Origin: Streptomyces rhizoryzae
GTDB taxonomy: Bacteria; Actinomycetota; Actinomycetes; Streptomycetales; Streptomycetaceae
Length of the DNA stretch: 64,000 nucleotides
Assembly (NCBI RefSeq): GCF_023155275.1
Contig: NZ_JALMUV010000003.1
Location: 124,001-188,000 of the forward strand
Direction of reading: 5' to 3'
Positions 33,556-41,431 of the stretch are shown piece after piece; the stretch's first letter is position 1, and each line of letters starts with the position of its first letter. Made by a program: the position numbers and the translations under genes. A model generated the notes under the pieces. That model saw only the letters and a program-made list of their open reading frames with translations. It made no database searches and was not told the origin of the DNA.

Positions 33556-33981
33556 TCACCACCCCAGCTCCGTGTAGCGGCGCCCGGCCCGGACACCGTC
33601 GATCGCCGCCCGGGTGTAGGGAACGATCTGCCGGGGCAGCCGGCCGGGGTCCCACCAGCGCCAGGCCAGGCAGCGGTCCGGCTCCCGCAGCTCCGGCTGC
33701 CCCTCCCACCGCCGCACCCGGAAGACGCACTGCATACGGGGCGGTGGGCCTGGCCCGTCCAGCACGTGCACGACATGGACGAGTTCGGCGTCCTGCGGCC
33801 GGATCCGCAGCCCGGCCTCCTCGTCGGCTTCCCGGACCAGGCACTCCAGCGCACTCTCGCCCCGTTCGCAGTGCCCGGCCAGGAAGTGCCACAGCTCGCC
33901 CGCGTGGCGCGCGTCGGGACGGCGCAGTCCGAGCAGGAGCCGGCCCCGGGGGTCCTCCAGGTAGAGGTGGACTCCGGCCAC
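33556..33981 (-). CDS. Nudix hydrolase
   Basis: About 141 aa. A complete Nudix box is present: GHCERGESALECLVREADEE then AGL, matching Gx5Ex7REUxEExGU. Strands before it (VAGVHLYLEDPRGRLLLGLRRP) and after it (HVVHVLDGPGPPPRMQCVFRV) complete the fold. It would hydrolyse a nucleoside diphosphate linked to another moiety using Mg. The start is doubtful: GTG 33981 begins the first strand but has no ribosome site, and the frame runs upstream through sequence that codes for another truncated Nudix protein in a different frame. Confidence 0.75.
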   Translation of the reverse strand: MAGVHLYLEDPRGRLLLGLRRPDARHAGELWHFLAGHCERGESALECLVREADEEAGLRIRPQDAELVHVVHVLDGPGPPPRMQCVFRVRRWEGQPELREPDRCLAWRWWDPGRLPRQIVPYTRAAIDGVRAGRRYTELGW

Positions 33982-34052
33982 CGTGAACGCGTGGGTGGCG
34001 GAGCGGTCCGGTTCCGGGGCGGGCCCGGGCCGGTGGGCCGTGCCCCGTTCGG

Positions 34053-34232
34053 CGTGGCGTCCGAGGGTTCCCGGCCGCCGCCCAGGAGCGACCAGCAGCC
34101 CGGCTCCCAGATGCCGGGAATGTCGTCCCGGAGGTGCAGGAGGTACTCGCCGGAACTGTTGAAGATCAGCGCCGAGGCGTGGTCCGGCTCGGCGGGTTCG
34201 GGCGGGTGGTGGGCGTGGGGTGCGGCAGGCAC
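34053..34232 (-). pseudogene. Truncated Nudix hydrolase remnant (5' end only)
   Basis: From GTG 34232 a second Nudix N-terminus is readable: ASALIFNSSGEYLLHLRDD, then IPGIWEPGCWSLLGGGREP, ending exactly where the Nudix box should continue (GGGRE...). After about residue 60 the frame carries only out-of-phase sequence over the downstream Nudix gene. A deletion has evidently joined the first part of one Nudix gene to another, or a frameshifted tandem pair is decaying. Confidence 0.7.
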
Positions 34233-34356
34233 GGCGTCCTCCGGGGGAGGGGGCGAGGGGGCGCGGGCGCTCGGGGTGCGGCCTCCTCGCGGGGCCGGCG
34301 TGGACCCGGGCGAGGAGGAGCGTCAACTCCCCGACAGTACCCCCGCGTTGAGGGGG

Positions 34357-35907
34357 CTACGCTGCCTTCGCACCGATCCCCGTGATCGCGGCCAGGGCCT
34401 GTTCCAGCAGTGCCGGGTCGGCGGGGGTGCGGGAACGCCAGGCGATGAAGCCGTCGGGCCGTACGAGGAGCGCGTCGGTGGCCGCCAGTCGCAGGGCCGC
34501 GGCGCTGTCCGCGTCGAGGCGGACCGCGCGCAGGTCCGTGCCGCGGGCGGCGGCCACCTGCCGCGCTGCCGCGCACCAGGCGTCCCCGGCCGGGCCGGCC
34601 AGTACCGCGAAGCGCGAGGCGGCCAGGTCGAGGGTGGAGACGTCCGAGCCGTTCAGCCAGTGGTGGGGGAGGCGTGAGCCCGGGGATCCGTCCAGGCTCG
34701 CCGCCACGTCCTCGGTCGACGGGACCTCCGCGACCGGACCGACCACCGCCGAGGAGTCGTAGCGGTAGCCCATGGTGACCATCGGGGCGTACCAGGCACC
34801 CACCGCGCGGCGCTCCGCCACCGCCGCCGGGTCCCAGTGCAGCCGCGGGTTCTCCCAGCGCAGCAGTGCCTGGCGCGTCACCAGTTCCGCGACGGCGTGG
34901 CGCTCCTCGTGGTAGCTGTCCAGCAGCCGGTCCCCGGCCTGCCCGGAGAGCACCAGGGCCAGTTTCCACGCCAGGTTGTGGGCGTCGGCCAGCCCGGTGT
35001 TGAGGCCGAACGCGCCGAGCGGTGAGACGGCCCGGGCCGCGTCGCCCACCAGGAAGGCGCGGCCGGCGCGGAACCGGTCGGCCCGCCGTACGGTCGCCCG
35101 CCACGGCAGGACGCTGATGATCTCCACCGGTACGTCCGCGGCCCCGATCGCGGCGCGGACCGCTGCCAGGCACTCCGCCTCGGGGGGCGTGCCCTCGGAA
35201 CGGGCCCGGGTGTGCAGCACCCAGCGCCGTTCCCCCACCGCCAGCAGGACTCCCCGCGCGTCGGGGTGGCCGATGTGCGTCATGGTGGGCATCGAGCCGA
35301 AGCGGCCGACCAGGTCGGCGGTGAAGAGGATGTTCAGGGTGACCTCGCCGATGACGCCCGGGCCCGTCGTGCCGATGCCCAGCATGCCCCGCACCGCGCT
35401 GTTGACCCCGTCGGCCCCCACCACGTAGTCGGCGCTGACGGTGCGTCCGTCGGAGAGCGCCACCCGCGCCCGGCCGGCGTCCTGTTCGACGGCGGTCACC
35501 TCGGTGCCGAAGACGACGGTGGCGCCGCGCTCGCGGGCGGCGGGGAGCAGGACGGAATCGATCCGGTCCTGCGGGTAGTGGCCGAGCGGGGTCTCCGGGG
35601 AGACGGGGGAGGGGGCGGCCGGGACCGGCGCGGCCGGGCCGCCGCTGCGGTCGATCTCGGCGGCGCTGCGGGCCTCGGCCCGCGGCCGGCTGACGGACCG
35701 TACGGCGACGCCGGCCAGCCGCTGACCGAGCCCCACCTCCCGGAAGAACTCCAGGGTGCGCGGGCTCAGGCCCAGCGCACGCGGGTGGACCGACGGCGCC
35801 GGACGGCGCTCGACGACCAGTGACGGTATCCCGTGGTGGCCCAGGAACACCGCGGTGGCCAGGCCGACGGTGCCTCCGCCGGCGATCACGACCGGAAAGT
35901 CGGGCAT
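34357..35907 (-). CDS. FAD-dependent aromatic hydroxylase (PheA/TfdB type)
   Basis: 516 aa from ATG 35907. FAD motif GGGTVGLATAVFLG at residues 8-21, second motif DYVVGADGVNSAVR, and third FLVGDAARAVSPLGAFGLNTG; the last 130 residues resemble the thioredoxin-like C-terminal domain of phenol hydroxylase-type enzymes. It should hydroxylate an aromatic or polyketide substrate using NAD(P)H. Divergent from a TetR gene with a 103-bp gap full of symmetric sites, so probably induced by its substrate through that regulator. AGGGGGG ribosome site upstream. Confidence 0.92.
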   Translation of the reverse strand: MPDFPVVIAGGGTVGLATAVFLGHHGIPSLVVERRPAPSVHPRALGLSPRTLEFFREVGLGQRLAGVAVRSVSRPRAEARSAAEIDRSGGPAAPVPAAPSPVSPETPLGHYPQDRIDSVLLPAARERGATVVFGTEVTAVEQDAGRARVALSDGRTVSADYVVGADGVNSAVRGMLGIGTTGPGVIGEVTLNILFTADLVGRFGSMPTMTHIGHPDARGVLLAVGERRWVLHTRARSEGTPPEAECLAAVRAAIGAADVPVEIISVLPWRATVRRADRFRAGRAFLVGDAARAVSPLGAFGLNTGLADAHNLAWKLALVLSGQAGDRLLDSYHEERHAVAELVTRQALLRWENPRLHWDPAAVAERRAVGAWYAPMVTMGYRYDSSAVVGPVAEVPSTEDVAASLDGSPGSRLPHHWLNGSDVSTLDLAASRFAVLAGPAGDAWCAAARQVAAARGTDLRAVRLDADSAAALRLAATDALLVRPDGFIAWRSRTPADPALLEQALAAITGIGAKAA

Positions 35908-35956
35908 GACATCCCCCCTGCTGTCGCGGAGCGCGGGCGTGCTGCGCCGCGCTGGT

Positions 35957-36009
35957 GGGAACAGTGTTCCCGCAAGTGGGCACACTGTACGCCATGCGTA
36001 CACTGTTCC
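35957..36009. promoter_or_regulatory. Cluster of operator-like dyads between hydroxylase and TetR genes
   Basis: GGGAACA-G-TGTTCCC (35957-35971) is a perfect 15-bp palindrome. GGAACAGTGT (35958-35967) recurs in inverted form as ACACTGTTCC (36000-36009). ACACTGT is found again at 35982-35988, and GTACGC-CAT-GCGTAC (35987-36001) forms a further perfect dyad. All lie in the 103-bp divergent gap, so the TetR protein can probably bind cooperatively and control both genes. Confidence 0.7.
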
Positions 36010-36010
36010 G

Positions 36011-36790
36011 ATGTCGTCTTCCCGGTCCCGGCCCCAGCCGCAGTCACCGTCGCCCTCGCCGTCGCGCGCCCCCTCGCGTACGGCGGCCCCGTCGGTCTGG
36101 ATGCGGGACCGCCGGCCGGGCGGCCGGCCGGCGCTCAGTGAGGAGCGGATCGTCCGCTGCGCCGTCCGCCTCGCGGACGCCGAGGGGATCGACGCCCTCT
36201 CCATGCGGTGCATCGCGACCGAACTGGGCTCCGGGACGACCTCGCTCTACCGCCATATCGCGGGCAAGGACGAGCTGATCGAGCTGATGGTGGACGCGGT
36301 GTACGGGGAGGACGCCCCACCCGAGGCGGCGCCCGGGCCCGGAGGCGACTGGCGCACCGAGATGGCCGGTATCGCGCGGGGCCTGCGTGCCGCACTGCTG
36401 AGGCACCCGTGGCTGGCGCAGCAGGCGTCGCGGCGGCCCGCGCTCGGCCCCAACGTCCTGGCGCGGAGCGACCGGGCGCTGGCCGTGGCGGGCCGGGCGA
36501 CCGGTGACGCGACCGCTGCCGCGATGACGGTCAGCGCGGTCATGACGTACGTGCTCGGCTCGGTCACCACGGAGCTGGCCGAAAGGGAGGCCCGGCGGAC
36601 CACCGGGATGACCGAGGAGGAGTGGCAGGAGTCCGTCGGGGAGTACGTCCGGCAGGTGGTCGACTCGGGGCGGTACCCGCACTTCAACCGGCGCGTGCTG
36701 GAGGCGGAGGAGCGGGACGCAGGCGCCCGTTTCACGTTCGGTCTGGACTGCCTGCTGACCGGTCTCGCCGCGGCCCTCGGCAGCGGGTGA
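36011..36790 (+). CDS. TetR family regulator with TetR_C-type domain
   Basis: 259 aa from ATG 36011. A 40-residue Ser/Pro/Arg-rich disordered leader precedes the HTH (GGRPALSEERIVRCAVRLAD, then LSMRCIATELGSGTTSLYRH); the C-terminal domain (LRAALLRHPWLAQQASRRPA, AAMTVSAVMTYVLGSV) is of the TetR-C kind that often governs flavin monooxygenases or efflux genes. Divergent from the FAD hydroxylase. Confidence 0.9.
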   Translation: MSSSRSRPQPQSPSPSPSRAPSRTAAPSVWMRDRRPGGRPALSEERIVRCAVRLADAEGIDALSMRCIATELGSGTTSLYRHIAGKDELIELMVDAVYGEDAPPEAAPGPGGDWRTEMAGIARGLRAALLRHPWLAQQASRRPALGPNVLARSDRALAVAGRATGDATAAAMTVSAVMTYVLGSVTTELAEREARRTTGMTEEEWQESVGEYVRQVVDSGRYPHFNRRVLEAEERDAGARFTFGLDCLLTGLAAALGSG

Positions 36791-36897
36791 GCCCCGCACG
36801 CGGGCCCGCGTGCGCGTGCGTCCCCCCGGGTCCGCGCCCCTGTGGAGGCCCAACTCGCCTGCCAAACGGGAGATATGTCACGTGCCGGGGCCCAGGC

Positions 36898-36944
36898 AAC
36901 CTGCCGGTACAGGTTTAAGCTCCACGTCCGGGTGAACCTCGTGG
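36898..36944 (+). ncRNA. Possible structured leader RNA before the adenosine deaminase gene
   Basis: In the 197-bp gap before GTG 36988, AACCTG (36898-36903) pairs with CAGGTT (36910-36915). The same AGGTT (36911-36915) can instead pair with AACCT (36935-36939), while CCACG (36922-36926) pairs with CGTGG (36940-36944), giving a pseudoknot-like arrangement. Two mutually exclusive pairings with single-stranded A-rich joints look like a switch. It does not match the cobalamin, SAM, ydaO (c-di-AMP), TPP or guanidine consensus sequences I know. Confidence 0.35.
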
Positions 36945-36987
36945 GAAGGCGCCGCGGCCGTTCCCGCCGGGTGGCGATCATGCGACC

Positions 36988-38631
36988 GTGAATCGTGATC
37001 GACGTGCCGTGCACCGGCGCCGGGCACTCCGGACCGGACTGGCCACCCTCAGCATGCTGTCGCTGGTGTCTGCGCTGCCCGCTGCCGCGCAGCCGACCAA
37101 CACCCCCCAACCGCCGAAGAGTTCCGCGCGCCCGCTCGACCCGGCCGAGGCGCGCACCGCCGCGTACCTGGAGTCGATCCGGCACGACCCGGCCCGGCTG
37201 CGCGCGTTCTTCCTGCGCCTCCCCAAGGGCGGGGACCTCCACAACCACCTCTCCGGCGCCGTCCCCACCGAATACCTGATCAAGCTCGCCGCCGAGGACG
37301 GGCTGTGCATCGACGAGAAGACGATGACCGCCGTGGCACCGCCGTGCGGACCGGGCAAGCGCCCGGCGGCGGACGCCCGCACCGACCGGGCGTTCCGCGA
37401 CGCGCTGCTGCGTGCCTGGTCCATGCAGGACTTCCCACCCGGCCAGTCGGGCCATGACCACTTCTTCGACGCGTTCGGGAAGTTCGGCGAGGTGACCTGG
37501 CGGCACCGCGGCAAGCTGCTGGCGAAGGTCGCCGACGGCATCGTCGGGCAGAACCAGTTCTCTCTGGAGACGCTGGTCACCCCCGCCTCCGAAGAGGCCA
37601 AGAAGGTGGCCGACGAGGTCGGTTGGCAGGCCGACTTCGACCGGATGCACCGGGCGCTGGTCGCCGGCGGCAAGCTCGACCGCCTGGTGGCCACCGCCCG
37701 CAAGGAGGCGGACGACGCGGACGCCGAGTTCCGTTCCGCTGCCCGCTGCGGCACCGCGCGGCCGGCCCCGGCCTGCCGCCTGACCGTCCGCTGGAACTCC
37801 CAGGTCTCCCGCGGCTCCAGTCCCGAGCGGGTCTTCACGCAGATGGAGCTCGGGATGCGGCTGGCCGAGCGGGACCCGCGGTTCGCCGCGGTCAACCTCG
37901 TCCAGCCCGAGGACTGGGACAGCTCCCTGGCCAACTACACCCTCCAGATGCGGATGCTCGCCTACCTGCACCGCACCTACCCGCGGGCCCACCTCACCCT
38001 GCACGCCGGGGAGTTGCGGCCGGGCCTGGTCAAGCCGGAAGACCTCACGTTCCACATCAACCAGGCGGTCGGCGTCGCGCACGCCGAACGCATCGGCCAC
38101 GGCGTCGACCTCGTCCACGAGGACAACTGGCAGCAGCTGGCCCGGACCATGGCCGCCCGCGAGGTGGCCGTCGAGGTGCCGTTCACCAGCAACGCGCAGA
38201 TCCTCGGGGTCAAGGGCGCCGAGCACCCGTTCACGGTCTACCGGGCGTACGGCGTGCCGATCGTGCTGGCCACCGACGACCCCGGTATCTCGCGTATCGA
38301 CATCACCCACGAGTACCAGTACGCCGCCACGACGTACCGCCTCGGGTACGGCGACGTGAAGGACCTGGCCCGGGCCTCGCTGCACTACGCGTTCCTGCCC
38401 GGCCGCAGTCTGTGGCAGGGCAACCCGACGCGGGACGGCTACCGGCCGGTCGCCGCGTGCCGGGGGCAGCTCCCGGGCCGGGGGAGTCCGGGCGCCGCCT
38501 GCCGGAGCCTGCTCGCCGCCAACCGGAAGGCGGCCGTCGAGTGGCGGCAGGAGGTCGCGTTCGCCTCCTTCGAGCGCCGCTTCGCCGCCCGCGGTGCGAC
38601 CGCCCCCACGGGCGAGGGCGGTCCGCGCTGA
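36988..38631 (+). CDS. Secreted adenosine deaminase-like metallohydrolase
   Basis: 547 aa from GTG 36988. A signal peptide with twin or triple arginine (HRRRALRTGLATLSMLSLVS, then ALPAAAQP) covers about residues 8-35, suggesting Tat export. The adenosine deaminase fold follows: zinc ligands in GGDLHNHLSGA, catalytic HAGE in LTLHAGELRPG, ERIGHGVDL, and zinc-binding Asp pair in LATDDPGISR. The length and extra N-terminal helices resemble the extracellular ADGF/CECR1 group rather than the 340-aa cytosolic enzyme. It would deaminate extracellular adenosine to inosine or a related substrate. Followed by a strong terminator, so monocistronic. Confidence 0.9.
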   Translation: MNRDRRAVHRRRALRTGLATLSMLSLVSALPAAAQPTNTPQPPKSSARPLDPAEARTAAYLESIRHDPARLRAFFLRLPKGGDLHNHLSGAVPTEYLIKLAAEDGLCIDEKTMTAVAPPCGPGKRPAADARTDRAFRDALLRAWSMQDFPPGQSGHDHFFDAFGKFGEVTWRHRGKLLAKVADGIVGQNQFSLETLVTPASEEAKKVADEVGWQADFDRMHRALVAGGKLDRLVATARKEADDADAEFRSAARCGTARPAPACRLTVRWNSQVSRGSSPERVFTQMELGMRLAERDPRFAAVNLVQPEDWDSSLANYTLQMRMLAYLHRTYPRAHLTLHAGELRPGLVKPEDLTFHINQAVGVAHAERIGHGVDLVHEDNWQQLARTMAAREVAVEVPFTSNAQILGVKGAEHPFTVYRAYGVPIVLATDDPGISRIDITHEYQYAATTYRLGYGDVKDLARASLHYAFLPGRSLWQGNPTRDGYRPVAACRGQLPGRGSPGAACRSLLAANRKAAVEWRQEVAFASFERRFAARGATAPTGEGGPR

Positions 38632-38651
38632 CCGGTGCCCGCACCCGCGGT

Positions 38652-38690
38652 GGTCCCGGCGTAGCGGCACAGCACCGGTACGCCGGGACC
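38652..38690 (+). terminator. Strong hairpin terminator after the adenosine deaminase gene
   Basis: GGTCCCGGCGTA (38652-38663) and TACGCCGGGACC (38679-38690) form a perfect 12-bp stem with a 15-nt loop, 21 bp after the stop codon. Confidence 0.75.
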
Positions 38691-38702
38691 GCCCCCGCTA
38701 GA

Positions 38703-38717
38703 TGAAAATGATGTTCA
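38703..38717. promoter_or_regulatory. Zur-box-like palindrome
   Basis: TGAAAATGATGTTCA: 7-1-7 symmetry with one mismatch (TGAAAAT / TGAACAT). This closely resembles the actinobacterial Zur (zinc uptake regulator) box of TGAAAATnATTTTCA type. It lies 92 bp upstream of the OmpR-type gene in a rare AT-rich patch. Confidence 0.55.
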
Positions 38718-38809
38718 ACTGATGTAGGGTGGGTTGCGGTCCGCCGCGCACCGGCGTTCCGTGCGGTGCGCCGTCACCCGGTGACCGTCAATGAGCGATA
38801 AGGCGAGGC

Positions 38810-39265
38810 ATGCTGGTCCGTTATCCCCGAGCGCAGTACACCCTGAGCCGGAACTGCCTGTACCGGCAGCCCTTCCGGAGCCGTCCGCACCCCGAGGAGC
38901 CGAAGCCCCGGCCGGCCGCGGCGGAGACCTCCCCGGCCGCACGGCAGGCCGGATCGGCCGGCCGGGCCGCACACGGCATCGTCATCGACCGGGAACGCCG
39001 CAGTGCGACGGTCGACGGGCGGCCCCTCGCCCTGACGTACCTGGAGTTCGAACTCCTCGCCCACCTCGTGGCGCACCCCCGCCGCGTCCACACCCGCGCC
39101 CAGCTCACCCATGACCTGTGGGACCAGCCGGCGGTCGGCAACACCCGCACCGTGGACGTCCACATAGCCAGGCTCCGCAGGAAACTCGGTCCGGTGCACC
39201 GGGTGGCCATCGTGACGGTGCACCGGGTGGGCTACACCTTCGATCCGGCACGCATCGAGCGGTAG
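38810..39265 (+). CDS. Orphan OmpR/PhoB-type winged-helix DNA-binding protein
   Basis: 151 aa. Residues about 55-150 are a full OmpR-type effector domain: LALTYLEFELLAHLVAHPRR, VHTRAQLTHDLWDQPAVGNT, RTVDVHIARLRRKLG, VTVHRVGYTFDP. There is no receiver domain; residues 1-54 are a basic, Pro-rich leader (LVRYPRAQYTLSRNCLYRQP). It therefore cannot be controlled by phosphorylation in the usual way. A Zur-box-like palindrome lies upstream, hinting at zinc-dependent expression. ATG 38810 follows AAGGCGAGG closely. Confidence 0.85.
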   Translation: MLVRYPRAQYTLSRNCLYRQPFRSRPHPEEPKPRPAAAETSPAARQAGSAGRAAHGIVIDRERRSATVDGRPLALTYLEFELLAHLVAHPRRVHTRAQLTHDLWDQPAVGNTRTVDVHIARLRRKLGPVHRVAIVTVHRVGYTFDPARIER

Positions 39266-39433
39266 GGGGAGGGGCCGGGGCCGCGCACCCGGTGCCGCAC
39301 GGGCCGCCGCCCGGCGCCGACAGGGGCCGCCGGGCGGCGCCCCGGCGGCGTTGTCAGTGGTCGCCACTATCTTCAGCCGTGTTCCCGCCGAGTGCGGCGT
39401 GGACGTCCTTCGGGCTGCTGAGGAGATGGTGCG

Positions 39434-41431
39434 TTGTCTGACTGGGAGAGGTCGAGCACGGCGCGGGTGATCCCGCCGGCGAGACCCCGCAAACTCGCCA
39501 AGGTCCCGTTCGTCGAACTGGCCGACGGGCGACTGCAGGGTGTGGTGTCCAGCGGATCGGACATCGGGCGGGTCTATGTCTCGTCGGTGGCCGCCGGCAG
39601 CTACGCCTACGCGTGCAGCACCAACAACAACCGCCCCTGCGGCGGCGCCCGGGGCGGATTCTGCAACCACATCCGGGCACTGGTCGGCGAGGCGGTGCTC
39701 CAGTACGGCGCCGAGCGCGTCGCCCGGTACCTCAAGGCCGAGGCCGCGGAGGCGGCGCCGACCGTCCAGTCGCTCCTCGCGGAGATGACGGGCGCCCGGC
39801 CGCCGAAGGGGGACGGCCAGGCCGCCGCGGCCGTCTTCAGCCGCTTCCTCCGCCACCTCGCCTACCTCGAACTGGCCCCGGACACCGCCCCGTTGCCGGA
39901 GATGCAGTGGTTCCCGCCGACCCGGGCGGAGACGGCCGGGGCGCCCGCGGACGAGCCCGGCACGGACGGCGGCGCCGACGGAGGGACCGCGGGCCCGGAC
40001 GGGCCGGCCGCGGCCCTGGCCGCCGTGGACGCCTTCGACCGGGCCCTGGTCACCGGACTGCTCCGCCCCCAGCCGGACGGGGCCGCCGGACTGACCGCGT
40101 GCGCGCACGCCGTGGCCGGCACCCCGCTGGCCGCCACGGTCGCCGAGGCCGCGGAGAAAGCCGCGGCCGGTGCCGCCGGCGAGGACCACTTCCTCGCCCT
40201 CGCCGCCGCCCGCACCGCACTGCTCGGCGCCGTCCACGACGCCCTGCTGACGGACGCCCAGGAGATGACCGGGCGGTCCGGCGACGCGGAGCGCGCAGTG
40301 GAGTCCGGCGCGCGGCCGGCCGCGGACGGGGCGGCCGGCCAGGCGGGGAATCTGCTGGCCGCGGCCCGCTCCTGGCTGTCCGACCTGGCCCGTGCGGGCT
40401 GGCAGGGCCTCGACCACGAGACGGTCGCCGGCGCTTCGCGGATCGTCTCCGCACTGCTCCCGCACCCCGGCCTGCGCCGCCTGGCGACGCTCCTCGACGG
40501 CTTCGCCGCCGAACTCGCCGCCTCCTGTCCCGGCGCCTCCCTGGACCGCATCCCGGCCCGCCGGTGGGCCGATCTGTGGTCGCGGGCGATGCTCCTGACG
40601 GTGCCCGGTGCCGCCGACGTGCCCCCGGCCGGTGCGGTCACCGGCCGTCTGCTGCCCCTCGGCGCCGACGTCCAGGAGCACCCGACCGCCGTACAGGTCC
40701 AGATCCACGCGGTGTTCGAGCCCGCGGACGGCAGCGCACCGCGGCTGCTGCGGGCCGGGGCGGCGGCGCCCAAGCCCGACACCGTCGTCGGGGCCGGGCT
40801 CTGGCAGCTGCTCCGGCCGCACTGCTCGCTGCTGGAAGCCGTCAGCGCGGGCCGGTCGGTGCAGCTCACCGACATGCCGGTCACCGCCGGGGGCGACCTG
40901 ATCTGGAACGACGAGCACGCCCGCCCGGGCGAGCTTGCCGACCCGTTCGCCACCGCCCGCGTCGTCCTGCCCACCGCGGCCGAGACGGTGACCGCACCGC
41001 TGGACCGGCATCCGGCGGCCCTCGCCGTCCCCGTCTTCCTGGAGGGCTACGCCGTCCAGCAGGACACCGCCGCCCCGGAGGACACGTCCGCGCAGGTCGG
41101 TGCGGCGCAGCGGGGCGGCGCGGCGCTGACGTTCCTCGTCGCCGGGCGGCCGCTAGCCGTCGACACCGACCGCATACCGACCGCCGGACCGCTCACCCCC
41201 GAAGCCGTCGCCGCCTCCGGGGCCTGCATCGGACTGCTCCGCTGGGACGCCGGGACGTTCCGCGTCCAGCCGCTGGCCGTGGAGACGACCGTCCGGAAGA
41301 AGACCGTCGCCCGGCACGCCGGGGGGTGGGCCGGCGGTACGGCCGACAAGGCCGGCCTGAAGGCGGAGAAGGCGGCCACCGACGCCGTGGCCGTCCTGCG
41401 CGAGCGGGCGGGGAGGCTGCTGCGGAAATGA
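39434..41431 (+). CDS. SWIM zinc-finger-like protein of MoxR-VWA operon (YehQ-like)
   Basis: 665 aa from TTG 39434, with AGGAG 8 nt upstream. A SWIM-type metal site is at C61-x7-C69-x7-C77-x-H79 (ACSTNNNRPCGG, GFCNHIRAL), with longer spacing than the textbook CxCxnCxH. The rest is helical then alpha/beta with no enzymatic motif. It is the first gene of a four-gene operon whose content matches E. coli yehQ (SWIM), yehP (VWA), yehL (MoxR AAA) and yehM (DUF5682). SWIM domains bind DNA or proteins; the role here is probably substrate or target recognition for the ATPase. Its stop overlaps the next start (ATGA). Confidence 0.85.
   Translation: MSDWERSSTARVIPPARPRKLAKVPFVELADGRLQGVVSSGSDIGRVYVSSVAAGSYAYACSTNNNRPCGGARGGFCNHIRALVGEAVLQYGAERVARYLKAEAAEAAPTVQSLLAEMTGARPPKGDGQAAAAVFSRFLRHLAYLELAPDTAPLPEMQWFPPTRAETAGAPADEPGTDGGADGGTAGPDGPAAALAAVDAFDRALVTGLLRPQPDGAAGLTACAHAVAGTPLAATVAEAAEKAAAGAAGEDHFLALAAARTALLGAVHDALLTDAQEMTGRSGDAERAVESGARPAADGAAGQAGNLLAAARSWLSDLARAGWQGLDHETVAGASRIVSALLPHPGLRRLATLLDGFAAELAASCPGASLDRIPARRWADLWSRAMLLTVPGAADVPPAGAVTGRLLPLGADVQEHPTAVQVQIHAVFEPADGSAPRLLRAGAAAPKPDTVVGAGLWQLLRPHCSLLEAVSAGRSVQLTDMPVTAGGDLIWNDEHARPGELADPFATARVVLPTAAETVTAPLDRHPAALAVPVFLEGYAVQQDTAAPEDTSAQVGAAQRGGAALTFLVAGRPLAVDTDRIPTAGPLTPEAVAASGACIGLLRWDAGTFRVQPLAVETTVRKKTVARHAGGWAGGTADKAGLKAEKAATDAVAVLRERAGRLLRK

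Noticed and set aside
36898..36944. Known riboswitch class (cobalamin, ydaO/c-di-AMP, SAM, guanidine)
   Set aside because: Conserved cores of these classes that I can recall are not present; kept only as an unassigned structured leader.
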